Below, piece after piece: positions 8,063 through 15,932 of a stretch of DNA of 50,581 bases. How positions within the stretch are numbered: the first letter of the stretch is position 1; each line of letters starts with the position of its first letter. A program made the translations under genes and the position numbers. Below the pieces are notes generated by a model. The model was not told the DNA's origin, did no database searches, and saw nothing but the letters and a program-made list of their open reading frames with translations. This DNA is from an uncultured Flavobacteriales bacterium. Lineage in GTDB: Bacteria; Bacteroidota; Bacteroidia; Flavobacteriales; Flavobacteriaceae. Where the stretch lies: contig CAJWBA010000012.1 of the NCBI GenBank assembly GCA_913020155.1, forward strand, positions 1 to 50,581, given 5' to 3'.

Positions 8063-8224
8063 TTATTTTTTGACAAACCTCAAGTACAAGGCAAAAAGAC
8101 AGAGAAACGAACCCCCAGGCAACAAAAAAAGTCCAACCAATAAAGGATAAAACTTCCTAGGATTCGTTCTTTTGACTACTTCTGGCAGCTCCTTTAAATA
8201 CTGTTTAAAACTTTTTTTTAACAT
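8063..8224 (-). CDS. 53-residue membrane protein, unknown function
   Basis: From an ATG at 8224 the frame gives 53 residues: a charged N-terminal half (KKSFKQYLKELPEVVKRTN) and one hydrophobic segment (FYPLLVGLFLLPGGSFLCLFALYL) ending in basic RFVKK, so a single-pass membrane protein with a basic tail. The frame is open upstream to 8428, but that extension overlaps the SulP start and a -7 box, so the short form is preferred. It is convergent with the tocopherol-cyclase gene, whose stop is 6 bases away. Family not recognised. The clean topology and an exact promoter box favour a real gene. Confidence 0.5.
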   Translation of the reverse strand: MLKKSFKQYLKELPEVVKRTNPRKFYPLLVGLFLLPGGSFLCLFALYLRFVKK

Positions 8225-8233
8225 AAAGTAATT

Positions 8234-8241
8234 CTTAGTCA
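8234..8241 (-). promoter_or_regulatory. -7 promoter box (TAAATTTG) for the 53-residue membrane protein
   Basis: On the minus strand the sequence just upstream of the ATG at 8224 reads TAAATTTG, an exact TAnnTTTG match. A TTTG lies about 21 bases further upstream, close to the usual -33 spacing. The leader would be very short. Confidence 0.4.
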
Positions 8242-8354
8242 AATTTAAGTTTCTTTTTACAAGGGATGCAAATTTAATTTGGATCGAACAAAAAACAGAA
8301 TCAATCAGTATCTTTATTTTTTTGAGCACAAAAGCCAGTAAAATAAGATAACGT

Positions 8355-8362
8355 ACTTTTGT
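8355..8362 (+). promoter_or_regulatory. -7 promoter box (TACTTTTG) for the SulP operon
   Basis: TACTTTTG is an exact match to the flavobacterial TAnnTTTG box. It lies 13 bases before the TTG start of the SulP gene, implying a leader of only a few bases. No clear TTTG was found at the -33 spacing. Confidence 0.5.
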
Positions 8363-8375
8363 AAAAATAAATTTT

Positions 8376-10133
8376 TTGAAACAGCTTTTCCCGATACTGA
8401 AATGGCTTCCTAGGTACCAAAAAAACATGCTTTGGAATGATGCTATTTCTGGAACAACTGCCGGAATATTAGCGATTGCTCAAGGAATGGCTTATGCCAT
8501 GATTGCAGGGTTACCAACTGTTTTTGGGCTTTATGCTGCATTGACTCCGCAAATCATTTACGCATTTATGGGTACTTCCCGACAACTGTCCATAGGACCC
8601 GTTGCAATGGATTCTTTAATTGTTGCGGCTGGGATAGGAACCCTGCAAATTGTTGGGGTAGAGCAATACATTGCTGCCGCAGTTTTTTTGGCATTTTTTG
8701 TGGGCTCAATTCAATTGTTATTAGGAGTATTCAAGCTTGGTTTTTTAGTCAATTTTCTATCCAAACCAGTTTTGAGTGGATTTACCTCTGCTGCTGCAAT
8801 AATCATTGGCCTGAGTCAATTGAAACATATTTTGGGCATTGATTTAGTGCAAACAAATCAAATTCACATCCTTTTAAGTGAAGTCGTTTCGAACGTTTCA
8901 AAAACGCATCTGCTTAGCTTTGGACTCGGAGTGGTAGGAATCATTCTGATCAAAATTTTTGGAAAAATCAATAAAAAAATTCCTGCAATTCTACTTGTTG
9001 TCGTTCTTGGAACCCTGCTCTTGTATTTTACCCAATGGCAACTTATCGGAATAAAAATCGTAGGAGACATCCCTCATGGACTTCCAAATCTGAGTAGTCC
9101 CAGTTTTGATAAAAATCAATTTACAGAGCTTATTCCTGTAGCCATTACTCTGGCAATGGTTGGTTTTACAGAAGCAATATCAATTGCTAAATCCATAGAA
9201 GAAAGACACACCGAATACGAAGTAGATCCCAATCAAGAATTAATCGCATTGGGTAGTGCAAACATTGTGGGATCATTTGCACAATCATACCCTACTACTG
9301 CATCCTTTTCAAGATCAGCTATTCAAGATCAAGGTGGTGCAAAATCTGGGATTGCCTCCTTATTCAGTGCGGGACTTGTATTGCTTACCTTACTTTTTTT
9401 GACTCCTCTTTTTTATTATTTACCCATTCCAATTTTAGCCGCAATTATTCTGGTTTCTGTTTTCGGTTTGATCGATTTTAATTACCCCCTAAAACTTTGG
9501 CGCAAAAACAGAGAAGAATTCATTTCCTTTATATTTACATTTATCATAACGATGACCGTGGGAATTCCTCAGGGAATACTCTTTGGTACACTGATATCGC
9601 TATTGACAATGATCTACCGAACATCGAACCCCCATATTGCTGTACTAGGAAGAATCAAAGGAACCCAGTATTACAAAAACATCATTCGTTTTGAAAACGA
9701 AATTGAAATTGATGAACGAATTTTAATCCTTCGATTCGATTCACAGCTATTCTTTGGAAATAAAGACTTCTTCAAAAAAGAATTTACCAAGCAAATTAAG
9801 CGTAAAGGAAATACCCTAGAAATTGTAATCCTCAATGCAGAGACCATTAATTACATTGACTCAAGTGCACTGAGTATGCTTGAAAAAATATTTGACGACC
9901 GTAAAAAACAAGGGCTAAAAATTATGATTGCTGGAGCTACAGGACCTGTACGCGATATTATCTTTAGTCATGATTTAATCCAAATAATTGGAAAAGAAAA
10001 TTTATTCATCAAAACTTCAGAAGCCGTAACTGCCTTTTTGGAGGGGACAACGACTTCGGCTGCACAGAAAAAAATAACACTTCAAAGTCAAACAAAAACA
10101 AATTTTCCTCAAACACATTCTAATAAAAAATAA
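8376..10133 (+). CDS. SulP family anion transporter with STAS domain
   Basis: A 585-residue inner-membrane transporter. The conserved SulP start (LPRYQKNMLWNDAISGTTAG) and first signature (AIAQGMAYAMIAGLPTVFGLYA, residues 33-54) precede about ten further membrane segments up to residue 415. A cytoplasmic STAS domain follows (about 430-550) with the IDSSAL motif at 494-499. Family members move sulfate, bicarbonate or other anions with Na+ or H+. The start is a TTG: no ATG occurs until residue 18, and the N-terminal FPILKWLPRYQK stretch matches other bacterial SulP proteins. The next gene, a persulfide dioxygenase, starts 6 bases later, so sulfate, sulfite or thiosulfate are likelier substrates than bicarbonate. 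That is inference from context. Confidence 0.94.
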   Translation: MKQLFPILKWLPRYQKNMLWNDAISGTTAGILAIAQGMAYAMIAGLPTVFGLYAALTPQIIYAFMGTSRQLSIGPVAMDSLIVAAGIGTLQIVGVEQYIAAAVFLAFFVGSIQLLLGVFKLGFLVNFLSKPVLSGFTSAAAIIIGLSQLKHILGIDLVQTNQIHILLSEVVSNVSKTHLLSFGLGVVGIILIKIFGKINKKIPAILLVVVLGTLLLYFTQWQLIGIKIVGDIPHGLPNLSSPSFDKNQFTELIPVAITLAMVGFTEAISIAKSIEERHTEYEVDPNQELIALGSANIVGSFAQSYPTTASFSRSAIQDQGGAKSGIASLFSAGLVLLTLLFLTPLFYYLPIPILAAIILVSVFGLIDFNYPLKLWRKNREEFISFIFTFIITMTVGIPQGILFGTLISLLTMIYRTSNPHIAVLGRIKGTQYYKNIIRFENEIEIDERILILRFDSQLFFGNKDFFKKEFTKQIKRKGNTLEIVILNAETINYIDSSALSMLEKIFDDRKKQGLKIMIAGATGPVRDIIFSHDLIQIIGKENLFIKTSEAVTAFLEGTTTSAAQKKITLQSQTKTNFPQTHSNKK

Positions 10134-10139
10134 ACCCAA

Positions 10140-11546
10140 ATGGTAATCGAACAAATTTACACCGGATGTTTAGCGCAAGGAGCGTATTACATTGAAAGCC
10201 AAGGAGAGGCTGCTATTATTGACCCCTTACGTGAAATAACAACCTACCTCAAAAAAGCAGCAAAAAATGGCGCACAAATCAAATACATTTTTGAAACCCA
10301 TTTTCATGCAGATTTTGTCAGTGGACACCTCAGTTTATCCAAGAAAACAAATGCTCCAATCGTTTTTGGACCAACAGCAAAAACACATTTTGAATCAATA
10401 ATCGCAACCGATGGGCAACAATTTCTGCTAGGAGAATTAACCATAATTGCACTCCATACCCCCGGACACACCACCGAAAGTACAACCTACTTGCTCAAAG
10501 ATAAAGAAGGTAAAGACCAAGCTATTTTTAGCGGAGACACTTTGTTTTTAGGGGATGTTGGGCGTCCAGATTTAGCTCAAAAAGCAGCAAAAATTACCCA
10601 AGAACAACTTGCAGGAATGCTTTACAAAAGCTTACGAACTAAAATTATGCCCCTTGCTGACGATGTGATCATTTATCCAGCACATGGAGCGGGTTCGGCT
10701 TGTGGGAAAAACCTAAGCGAAGAAACTGTGGGAACCCTAGGGGAGCAAAAAAAATTAAATTATGCCCTTCGAGAAAACATGACCGAAGCTGAATTCATTA
10801 AAGAAGTTACCGAGGGTTTACTCGCACCCCCCAAGTACTTTCCTCTAAATGTAAAAATGAACAAAGAAGGTTATGAAGACTTTGAAGACGTAATCAAGAG
10901 AAGTCAAAAAGAATTTTCTGCAGAAGAACTCGAAGAAATCGCAAACCATTCGGATGCTATTATTTTGGATGTGCGAAGTCAAGATGAATTTGCCAAAGGC
11001 CACATTCCCCAATCAATTTTTATTGGAATCGATGGAAGTTTTGCTCCTTGGGTGGGTGCACTTATTGGAGATGTAAAACAACCCTTACTACTTGTGGTAC
11101 CAAAAGGAAGAGAGCGCGAAACCATCACTCGCCTTTCTAGAGTAGGTTTTGACAATACCCTAGGTACACTCAAAGGTGGATTCGAAAGCTGGAAAAATTC
11201 TGGAAAAGAAACAAATCAAGTAAAATCAATAACCGCTGAGGAATTCAAGAACAGTATCGTTAAGAACACCAAAATTTTTGATGTCCGTAAACCCGTAGAA
11301 TTTGATTCTGAACATATTCCACAAGCATCCAATACTCCTCTAGATTTTATCAATGAACATCTGGAAGAATTTCCAAAACAAAAGGAATTTTATGTCCATT
11401 GTGCGGGAGGTTATCGCAGTATGATTGCTGCTTCAGTTCTAAAAAAAAGAGGGATTCATAACCTGTTGAATGTAGAACTTGGATTTAAGGCCATCAAAGA
11501 CGTGGGGATAAAAACAACTGACTATGTTTGTCCAACCACTTTGTAA
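10140..11546 (+). CDS. persulfide dioxygenase-like MBL-fold protein fused to two rhodanese domains
   Basis: A 468-residue cytoplasmic fusion. Residues 1-240 are a metallo-beta-lactamase fold of the ETHE1/persulfide dioxygenase type: H54-F-H56-A-D58, then HTPGHTTEST with H110, GDTLFLGDVGRPDLA with D133, and YPAHGAGSACGKNL. H54, H110 and D133 correspond to the ferrous iron ligands of ETHE1. Two rhodanese domains follow. The first (about 265-355) has DVRSQDEFAKGHIPQS but no Cys in its active loop (VVPKGRERE), so it is probably inactive. The second (about 365-455) has the active loop HCAGGYRS with C421. Such fusions oxidise glutathione- or CoA-type persulfide to sulfite and can make thiosulfate in the rhodanese step. 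The 6-base gap to SulP suggests linked sulfide detoxification and anion transport. Confidence 0.9.
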   Translation: MVIEQIYTGCLAQGAYYIESQGEAAIIDPLREITTYLKKAAKNGAQIKYIFETHFHADFVSGHLSLSKKTNAPIVFGPTAKTHFESIIATDGQQFLLGELTIIALHTPGHTTESTTYLLKDKEGKDQAIFSGDTLFLGDVGRPDLAQKAAKITQEQLAGMLYKSLRTKIMPLADDVIIYPAHGAGSACGKNLSEETVGTLGEQKKLNYALRENMTEAEFIKEVTEGLLAPPKYFPLNVKMNKEGYEDFEDVIKRSQKEFSAEELEEIANHSDAIILDVRSQDEFAKGHIPQSIFIGIDGSFAPWVGALIGDVKQPLLLVVPKGRERETITRLSRVGFDNTLGTLKGGFESWKNSGKETNQVKSITAEEFKNSIVKNTKIFDVRKPVEFDSEHIPQASNTPLDFINEHLEEFPKQKEFYVHCAGGYRSMIAASVLKKRGIHNLLNVELGFKAIKDVGIKTTDYVCPTTL

Positions 11547-11566
11547 GTTTATCAAAAAAACAATGT

Positions 11567-12409
11567 ATGAAGTCATATTTAAATAATTTAGGACTAAAAA
11601 ACCAGTCTTCAAAGGATCAGTTACTAGAATTTATCTCACCAGAAGGAGTCTTGTATCTAGTAATGAATCGCCCAGAAGTTCACAATGCCTTTGATTCTGA
11701 ACAAATAAAAAATCTTACACAAGTCCTTAAAAATGCAAAGTCTAATCCAAAAGTAAGGGTGGTTGTTTTGGCAGGAGAGGGAAAAAGTTTTTGTGCTGGG
11801 GGAGACATCAACTACATGAAAACCATGGGACAAAATTCATTTGAGGACAATAAAGCCGACGGTTTGGCTCTAGCTCAATTGATGAACACCCTTCATTACC
11901 ACCCAAAACCCACGATTGCTCGAGTAAAAGGGGCTGTATTTGGTGGTGGTGTTGGACTGGTTTGTTGTTGTGATATTGCTGTGGGAAGTTCCGATATTAA
12001 ACTTGCTTTGAGTGAAGTTAAGATTGGTGTCATTGCTTCAACCATTTCTCCTTATGTAATAAATACGGTTGGAACAAAAACAGCAAAACGCTTTATGTTG
12101 ACCGGAGAAACTCTGACTTCTGAAATGGCTTTGAAATACGGTTTTATTTCTGAAATAGCAGAAACAAATCAACTGGATGATGCTATCGAAATGCTGACCC
12201 AATCTCTTTTAAAAAACGGACCAGAGGCGCTACAAAAAACAAAAGCCTTGGTTTTTGAGGTGGCGCATAAAAAAATTGATCAAAAGCTAATTGATTACAC
12301 TGCTGACTCCATCGCACAAGTCCGATCTAGCCCAGAGGCAAAAAAAGGACTCAGTGCTTTTTTGAAAAAAAGAAAACCCCTTTGGGACAATCCCTACCAA
12401 AAAAATTAA
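11567..12409 (+). CDS. enoyl-CoA hydratase/isomerase, methylglutaconyl-CoA hydratase-like
   Basis: A 280-residue crotonase-fold enzyme. The oxyanion-hole segments are FCAGGDINYMK and KGAVFGGGVGLVCCCDIAV. The following LALSEVKIGVIASTISPYVI closely resembles LiuC-type methylglutaconyl-CoA hydratases, which carry the ATISPYV sequence where common enoyl-CoA hydratases have a second catalytic Glu. That suggests the leucine-degradation step from 3-methylglutaconyl-CoA to HMG-CoA, though other acyl-CoA substrates are possible. The frame opens at a TTG at 11528 inside the upstream gene; the ATG at 11567, 20 bases after that stop, is the better start. No other leucine-pathway gene is next to it. Confidence 0.87.
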   Translation: MKSYLNNLGLKNQSSKDQLLEFISPEGVLYLVMNRPEVHNAFDSEQIKNLTQVLKNAKSNPKVRVVVLAGEGKSFCAGGDINYMKTMGQNSFEDNKADGLALAQLMNTLHYHPKPTIARVKGAVFGGGVGLVCCCDIAVGSSDIKLALSEVKIGVIASTISPYVINTVGTKTAKRFMLTGETLTSEMALKYGFISEIAETNQLDDAIEMLTQSLLKNGPEALQKTKALVFEVAHKKIDQKLIDYTADSIAQVRSSPEAKKGLSAFLKKRKPLWDNPYQKN

Positions 12410-12451
12410 ATAACTATCTTTAGAGTTTATTTAAAAAAACGCTATTTTTTT

Positions 12452-13309
12452 ATGAGAAAACACTTTTTAAGTGTGCTATTTATTTTGAATTTTAGTCTAG
12501 TTCTTTCTCAATCCCCCTCAGATAGAAACTCCCTTCAAAAAAATAATCTTTACCTCTATTGGGGTTGGAACTGGAGCGCTTACACTGATTCCAACATTGA
12601 ATTCAAGGGAGATCACCACAACTTTATTTTGGCTGATGTAACAGCTCAAGACCGCCCCTCCCCTTTCAGTTTCAAAACATATTTACATCCACTGCACATC
12701 ACTAGCCCACAGTACAATGTTCGGGTGGGATATTTTTTTAAGGACCGCTGGGATATTTCGTTGGGGGTAGATCATATGAAATACGTTGTCGATCAAAACC
12801 AAACGGTTTATCTATCTGGTTCCATCAAGGGCACTGGCTCGGGTTATGACGGTAACTTCGACAACAGTCCCGTGGAAATAGAACCCAGATTCTTGGAATT
12901 GGAACACACCGACGGCTTAAATTATGTGAATTTAGAAGTTCGAAAACACTCCCAACTTCTAAAGTTTGGAAAGTTCGACCTAAACTGTCAACTAGGAGGT
13001 GGGCTCGGTGGATACATGCCCAAAACAGACGCTTCCCTTTTGAATTTTAAACGAAACGACGAATGGCATTGGGCTGGTTTTGGAATGCATCTTGTTACGG
13101 GATTGAACCTTACATTCTTACAACGCTTCTTCATACAAACAGAACTCAAAGGAGGCTACATTAATCTGCCCGATATCAAAACTACTTCCAGCTCAAGGGA
13201 TGGTGCTAAACAAAAATTTATGTTTTCTCAAATCAATATTCTCTTTGGGGGAATTATCAATTTGAACAAAAATAAAACCGATTCAAAGTCTGAAACAATA
13301 TCCCTTTAA
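12452..13309 (+). CDS. outer-membrane beta-barrel-like protein, function unknown
   Basis: A 285-residue exported protein with a signal peptide (hydrophobic residues 6-18, cleavage near LVLSQ). The mature part is rich in aromatic and alternating polar residues (NLYLYWGWNWSAYTDSNI, YNVRVGYFFKDRWDISLGV, GLNLTFLQRFFIQTELKGGY), as in an outer-membrane beta-barrel. Short motifs such as FKGDHHNFIL and DRPSPFSFKTY look like those of a conserved flavobacterial hypothetical family, but I cannot name a function. A weak promoter-like TATCTTTA lies about 30 bases upstream, so it may be transcribed separately from the hydratase. Confidence 0.7.
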   Translation: MRKHFLSVLFILNFSLVLSQSPSDRNSLQKNNLYLYWGWNWSAYTDSNIEFKGDHHNFILADVTAQDRPSPFSFKTYLHPLHITSPQYNVRVGYFFKDRWDISLGVDHMKYVVDQNQTVYLSGSIKGTGSGYDGNFDNSPVEIEPRFLELEHTDGLNYVNLEVRKHSQLLKFGKFDLNCQLGGGLGGYMPKTDASLLNFKRNDEWHWAGFGMHLVTGLNLTFLQRFFIQTELKGGYINLPDIKTTSSSRDGAKQKFMFSQINILFGGIINLNKNKTDSKSETISL

Positions 13310-13405
13310 CCCATAAAGCTTAAAACAGGGATTTCAATAAATACTTATTTAAACAAGTACTTATGTTTCAAAATTTGAAAGATTAACTTTCAACTCAGTG
13401 CATAA

Positions 13406-13444
13406 AAAAGCGCAATCATTTCGTTGTGAAATGATTGCGCTTTT
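13406..13444 (-). terminator. intrinsic terminator after tRNA-Leu, possibly bidirectional
   Basis: A perfect 17-base inverted repeat (13406-13422 and 13428-13444) with the 5-base loop GTTGT. Read on the minus strand, the right arm runs into six T, as expected for a terminator of the tRNA gene. On the plus strand it ends in four T, so it could also stop transcription of the outer-membrane protein gene. Confidence 0.88.
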
Positions 13445-13449
13445 GAAAG

Positions 13450-13531
13450 TACCTTGGGTGGGAATCGAACCCACACTCCCGAAAGAATTGGATTTTGAAT
13501 CCAACGCGTCTACCAATTCCGCCACCAAGGC
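13450..13531 (-). tRNA. tRNA-Leu (anticodon CAA)
   Basis: On the minus strand the 82-base segment folds as a class II tRNA. The acceptor stem GCCTTGG pairs with CCAAGGT (G-U at the end). The D-loop contains AATTGGTAGACGC. The anticodon arm TTGGA-TTCAAAA-TCCAA presents CAA, reading the Leu codon TTG. A long variable arm (TTCTTTCGGGAGT) and the T arm GTGGGTTCGATTCCCAC follow, with discriminator base A. The 3' CCA is not encoded, so it must be added by the CCA enzyme. A -7 box lies just upstream and a strong terminator just downstream, so it is a single-gene unit divergent from prs. It is the only tRNA in the window. Confidence 0.97.
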
Positions 13532-13541
13532 AATAGGACGA

Positions 13542-13549
13542 CAAAATTA
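13542..13549 (-). promoter_or_regulatory. -7 promoter box (TAATTTTG) for tRNA-Leu
   Basis: On the minus strand TAATTTTG matches TAnnTTTG exactly and lies 10 bases before the first base of the tRNA. A TTAG about 19 bases upstream is an imperfect -33 element. Confidence 0.6.
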
Positions 13550-13611
13550 GAAAATTATTTTTTCCCACCTAAAATAATTGCATTAAACAGTGGCAGACCT
13601 AAAATTATTTT

Positions 13612-13619
13612 TAAATTTG
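13612..13619 (+). promoter_or_regulatory. -7 promoter box (TAAATTTG) for prs
   Basis: TAAATTTG matches the flavobacterial -7 consensus and lies 14 bases before the prs ATG, giving a short leader. No good -33 TTTG is visible at normal spacing. Confidence 0.5.
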
Positions 13620-13633
13620 CATTCCCTAAATAA

Positions 13634-14590
13634 ATGTTGATTAACAAATTAGGAAGCGTGAAACCAGAAGCAAAAATTTTTAGTTGTACTCAAAGTGAAG
13701 TTCTAGCAAAACAGATTGCAGAAAAATTTGGAGTTCCCATGGGAAATGTTGCCTTTTCTCATTACAGCGATGGGGAATTCCAACCCTCTTTTGAAGAATC
13801 TGTTCGTGGGTCAAGAGTATTTTTAATCGGCTCTACCCAACCCAGTTCAGAAAATTTGATGGAACTTCTTTTGATGATCGATGCCGCCAAACGTGCTTCG
13901 GCTCGACACATTACTGCTGTGATGCCGTATTTTGGGTGGGCTCGACAAGACAGAAAAGACAAGCCAAGAGTTCCGATTGGAGCCAAACTAATTGCTAAAC
14001 TCCTTGAGGCTGCTGGAGCAACGCGAATCATAACAATGGATTTACATGCCGATCAGATTCAAGGTTTCTTCGAAAAGCCCGTAGACCACTTATTTGCTTC
14101 TACCATATTTGTGCCTCATTTGAAGTCTTTGAATTTGGATAACCTTACCATTGCCTCTCCTGATATGGGGGGATCAAAAAGAGCTTATGCCTATTCAAAA
14201 TTTCTTAAAAGCGATGTTGTGATTTGCTACAAGCAACGTGAAAAAGCCAATATAATTTCTCACATGGAATTGATTGGAGATGTCAGAGGTAAGAATGTCG
14301 TTCTTGTTGATGATATGGTGGATACTGCAGGCACCTTAACTAAAGCTGCCGAAGTGATGCGCGAACGTGGAGCAATTTCAGTACGCGCCGTTTGTACGCA
14401 TGCTCTACTATCTGGAAATGCTTATGAGAGTATCGAAAATTCACTGCTCGAAGAACTCATAGTAACCGATTCTATTCCAGCAAAAAAACAAACCCCCAAA
14501 ATAAAAATATTGAGTTGTGCCGATCTTTTCGCAGACACCATGCGCGAAGTTCACGAAAACAAATCAATCAGTTCTAAATTTATCGTTTAA
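13634..14590 (+). CDS. prs: ribose-phosphate pyrophosphokinase
   Basis: A 318-residue PRPP synthetase, normal length for the family. It makes phosphoribosyl pyrophosphate from ribose 5-phosphate and ATP for purine, pyrimidine, histidine, tryptophan and NAD synthesis. Seen: YSDGEFQPSFEESVRGSRVF in the N-terminal half, the dimer and ATP region PYFGWARQDRKDKPRVPIGA, the divalent-metal His in MDLHADQIQGFF, and the PRPP loop VVLVDDMVDTAGTLTKAAEV. It is the first gene of a prs-rplY unit (17-base gap), an order also found in many other bacteria. The ATG at 13634 follows a -7 box closely and matches the family's N-terminus. Confidence 0.98.
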   Translation: MLINKLGSVKPEAKIFSCTQSEVLAKQIAEKFGVPMGNVAFSHYSDGEFQPSFEESVRGSRVFLIGSTQPSSENLMELLLMIDAAKRASARHITAVMPYFGWARQDRKDKPRVPIGAKLIAKLLEAAGATRIITMDLHADQIQGFFEKPVDHLFASTIFVPHLKSLNLDNLTIASPDMGGSKRAYAYSKFLKSDVVICYKQREKANIISHMELIGDVRGKNVVLVDDMVDTAGTLTKAAEVMRERGAISVRAVCTHALLSGNAYESIENSLLEELIVTDSIPAKKQTPKIKILSCADLFADTMREVHENKSISSKFIV

Positions 14591-14607
14591 TTCAATAATA
14601 AATACCA

Positions 14608-15225
14608 ATGAAATCAATCACAATTAATGGATCTAAAAGAGAAAGCGTAGGCAAAAGAGCTACAAAAGCCATACGTAATGCTGAGATGGTTCCCTGTGTT
14701 TTGTACGGAGAAAACAATCCCTTACACTTCGCAGCGAAAGAACTCGATTTCAGCAAACTTGTTTTCACTCCAAATGCACACACCGTAGTTATCAAACTCG
14801 ATGGTAAATCGATCAATGCTATTTTACAAGACATTCAATTTCACCCAGTAAGTGATCGAATTCTTCATGTTGACTTTTATGAGTTGAAAGATGACAAGGT
14901 AATTTCTATGAATATTCCTGTTATTGTTGAAGGAGCTGCTCCTGGAGTACTAAATAGCGGTGGAACACTTTCGCTAAACAAAAGAAAGTTACGTGTTCGT
15001 GCTATCCCTTCTAACCTGCCCGATACAATCATTGCAGATATCTCTGGTCTTGAGTTAGGGGACAAATTGACTACTTCCGATCTCAAAAACGATGCGTATT
15101 CATTCACACACCCAGACACTACCGTTGTTTGTCAAGTTCGTACTTCTAGAGCTTCGATCATAGAGGAAGAAGAAGTTGTAGAAGAAACAGAAACTGAAGA
15201 AACAGAAACTGAAGCTGCTGAATAA
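14608..15225 (+). CDS. rplY: 50S ribosomal protein L25 (general stress protein Ctc type)
   Basis: A 205-residue long-form L25, a 5S rRNA-binding protein of the large ribosomal subunit. The N-terminal L25 domain (about 1-90) holds [34 protein letters not shown] and [20 protein letters not shown]. The C-terminal TL5/Ctc domain follows ([20 protein letters not shown]). It ends in an acidic Glu/Thr tail encoded partly by a perfect 15-base tandem duplication at 15181-15210. It is co-transcribed with prs and closed by a terminator at 15250-15283. Confidence 0.97.
   Translation: MKSITINGSKRESVGKRATKAIRNAEMVPCVLYGENNPLHFAAKELDFSKLVFTPNAHTVVIKLDGKSINAILQDIQFHPVSDRILHVDFYELKDDKVISMNIPVIVEGAAPGVLNSGGTLSLNKRKLRVRAIPSNLPDTIIADISGLELGDKLTTSDLKNDAYSFTHPDTTVVCQVRTSRASIIEEEEVVEETETEETETEAAE
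15181..15210 (+). repeat. in-frame 15-bp tandem duplication in the rplY acidic tail
   Basis: GAAGAAACAGAAACT occurs twice back to back (15181-15195 and 15196-15210). Each copy encodes EETET. The unit is a multiple of three, so copy-number change by slippage would alter tail length without a frameshift. Confidence 0.9.
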
Positions 15226-15249
15226 GCTCAGTTATTGACTTTAAATTAT

Positions 15250-15283
15250 AAGCATCTGTTGGATTCCATCAGATGCTTTTTTT
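15250..15283 (+). terminator. intrinsic terminator after rplY
   Basis: The arms AAGCATCTG (15250-15258) and CAGATGCTT (15270-15278) pair perfectly, with a possible inner TGG/CCA extension, and run into seven T. It ends the prs-rplY unit 23 bases before pth, which therefore needs its own promoter or read-through. Confidence 0.88.
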
Positions 15284-15305
15284 ATCTTTACATTTCCTTA
15301 AGTAG

Positions 15306-15932
15306 ATGAACTTGAACTATTTTAGAACCTTTTTAAAAAAAAACAACAAACCAAAAGAAGACGATTTGAAAAAATTTTTAATTGTTGGTTTGGGTAATGT
15401 TGGAACTCCTTACAACAATACGAGACACAATATTGGGTTTCGTGTCTTGGATGCTTTTGCTGAAAAAAAAGCTTTAACTTTTGAAGATCTTCGCTACGGT
15501 GGAATTTCTAAAATACAATTCAAGGGAAAGTCTTTGATTTTATTAAAACCCTCAACGCTTATGAACCGTAGTGGGAAAGCAGTTCGTTACTGGGCATTAA
15601 AAGAGAATATTCAACTTCAAAACATCTTGATCATCGCCGATGATCTTAATTTACCTTTTGGTGTGCTTCGCCTAAAACCAAAAGGAAGTGATGGAGGGCA
15701 TAATGGGCTAAAAGATATTGAAAATCAATTAAACACTCCAAACTACCCCAGGCTCCGTTTTGGGATTCACAGCGAGGATAAAGGATACGATACGGTAAAC
15801 TTTGTATTAGGAAAATGGTCTGAAATAGAAGAAACGCAACTCAATTTGAGGGTAGAAAAAACCATTGAACAAACCTTGGCTTTTGTTTCTCAGGGCATTC
15901 AAAAGGCCATGAATCAATTCAACGGTTCCTAA
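15306..15932 (+). CDS. pth: peptidyl-tRNA hydrolase
   Basis: A 208-residue enzyme that releases peptides from prematurely dropped peptidyl-tRNAs. The catalytic core begins at residue 22 (KKFLIVGLGNVGTPYNNTRH) with N31 and catalytic H41. LMNRSG (86-91), ADDLNLPFG with D112, and KPKGSDGGHNGLKDIE follow, all matching bacterial Pth. The first 21 residues (NLNYFRTFLKKNNKPKEDD) are an N-terminal extension, which flavobacterial Pth proteins often carry. Its stop codon overlaps the stop of the convergent lipoprotein gene by 4 bases (CTAA), leaving no room for a terminator between them. Confidence 0.97.
   Translation: MNLNYFRTFLKKNNKPKEDDLKKFLIVGLGNVGTPYNNTRHNIGFRVLDAFAEKKALTFEDLRYGGISKIQFKGKSLILLKPSTLMNRSGKAVRYWALKENIQLQNILIIADDLNLPFGVLRLKPKGSDGGHNGLKDIENQLNTPNYPRLRFGIHSEDKGYDTVNFVLGKWSEIEETQLNLRVEKTIEQTLAFVSQGIQKAMNQFNGS

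Noticed and set aside
8042-8075. TGAGGT/ACCTCA arms at the convergent end of the tocopherol-cyclase gene
   Set aside because: Six base pairs with a loop of about 17 bases; too weak to call a terminator.
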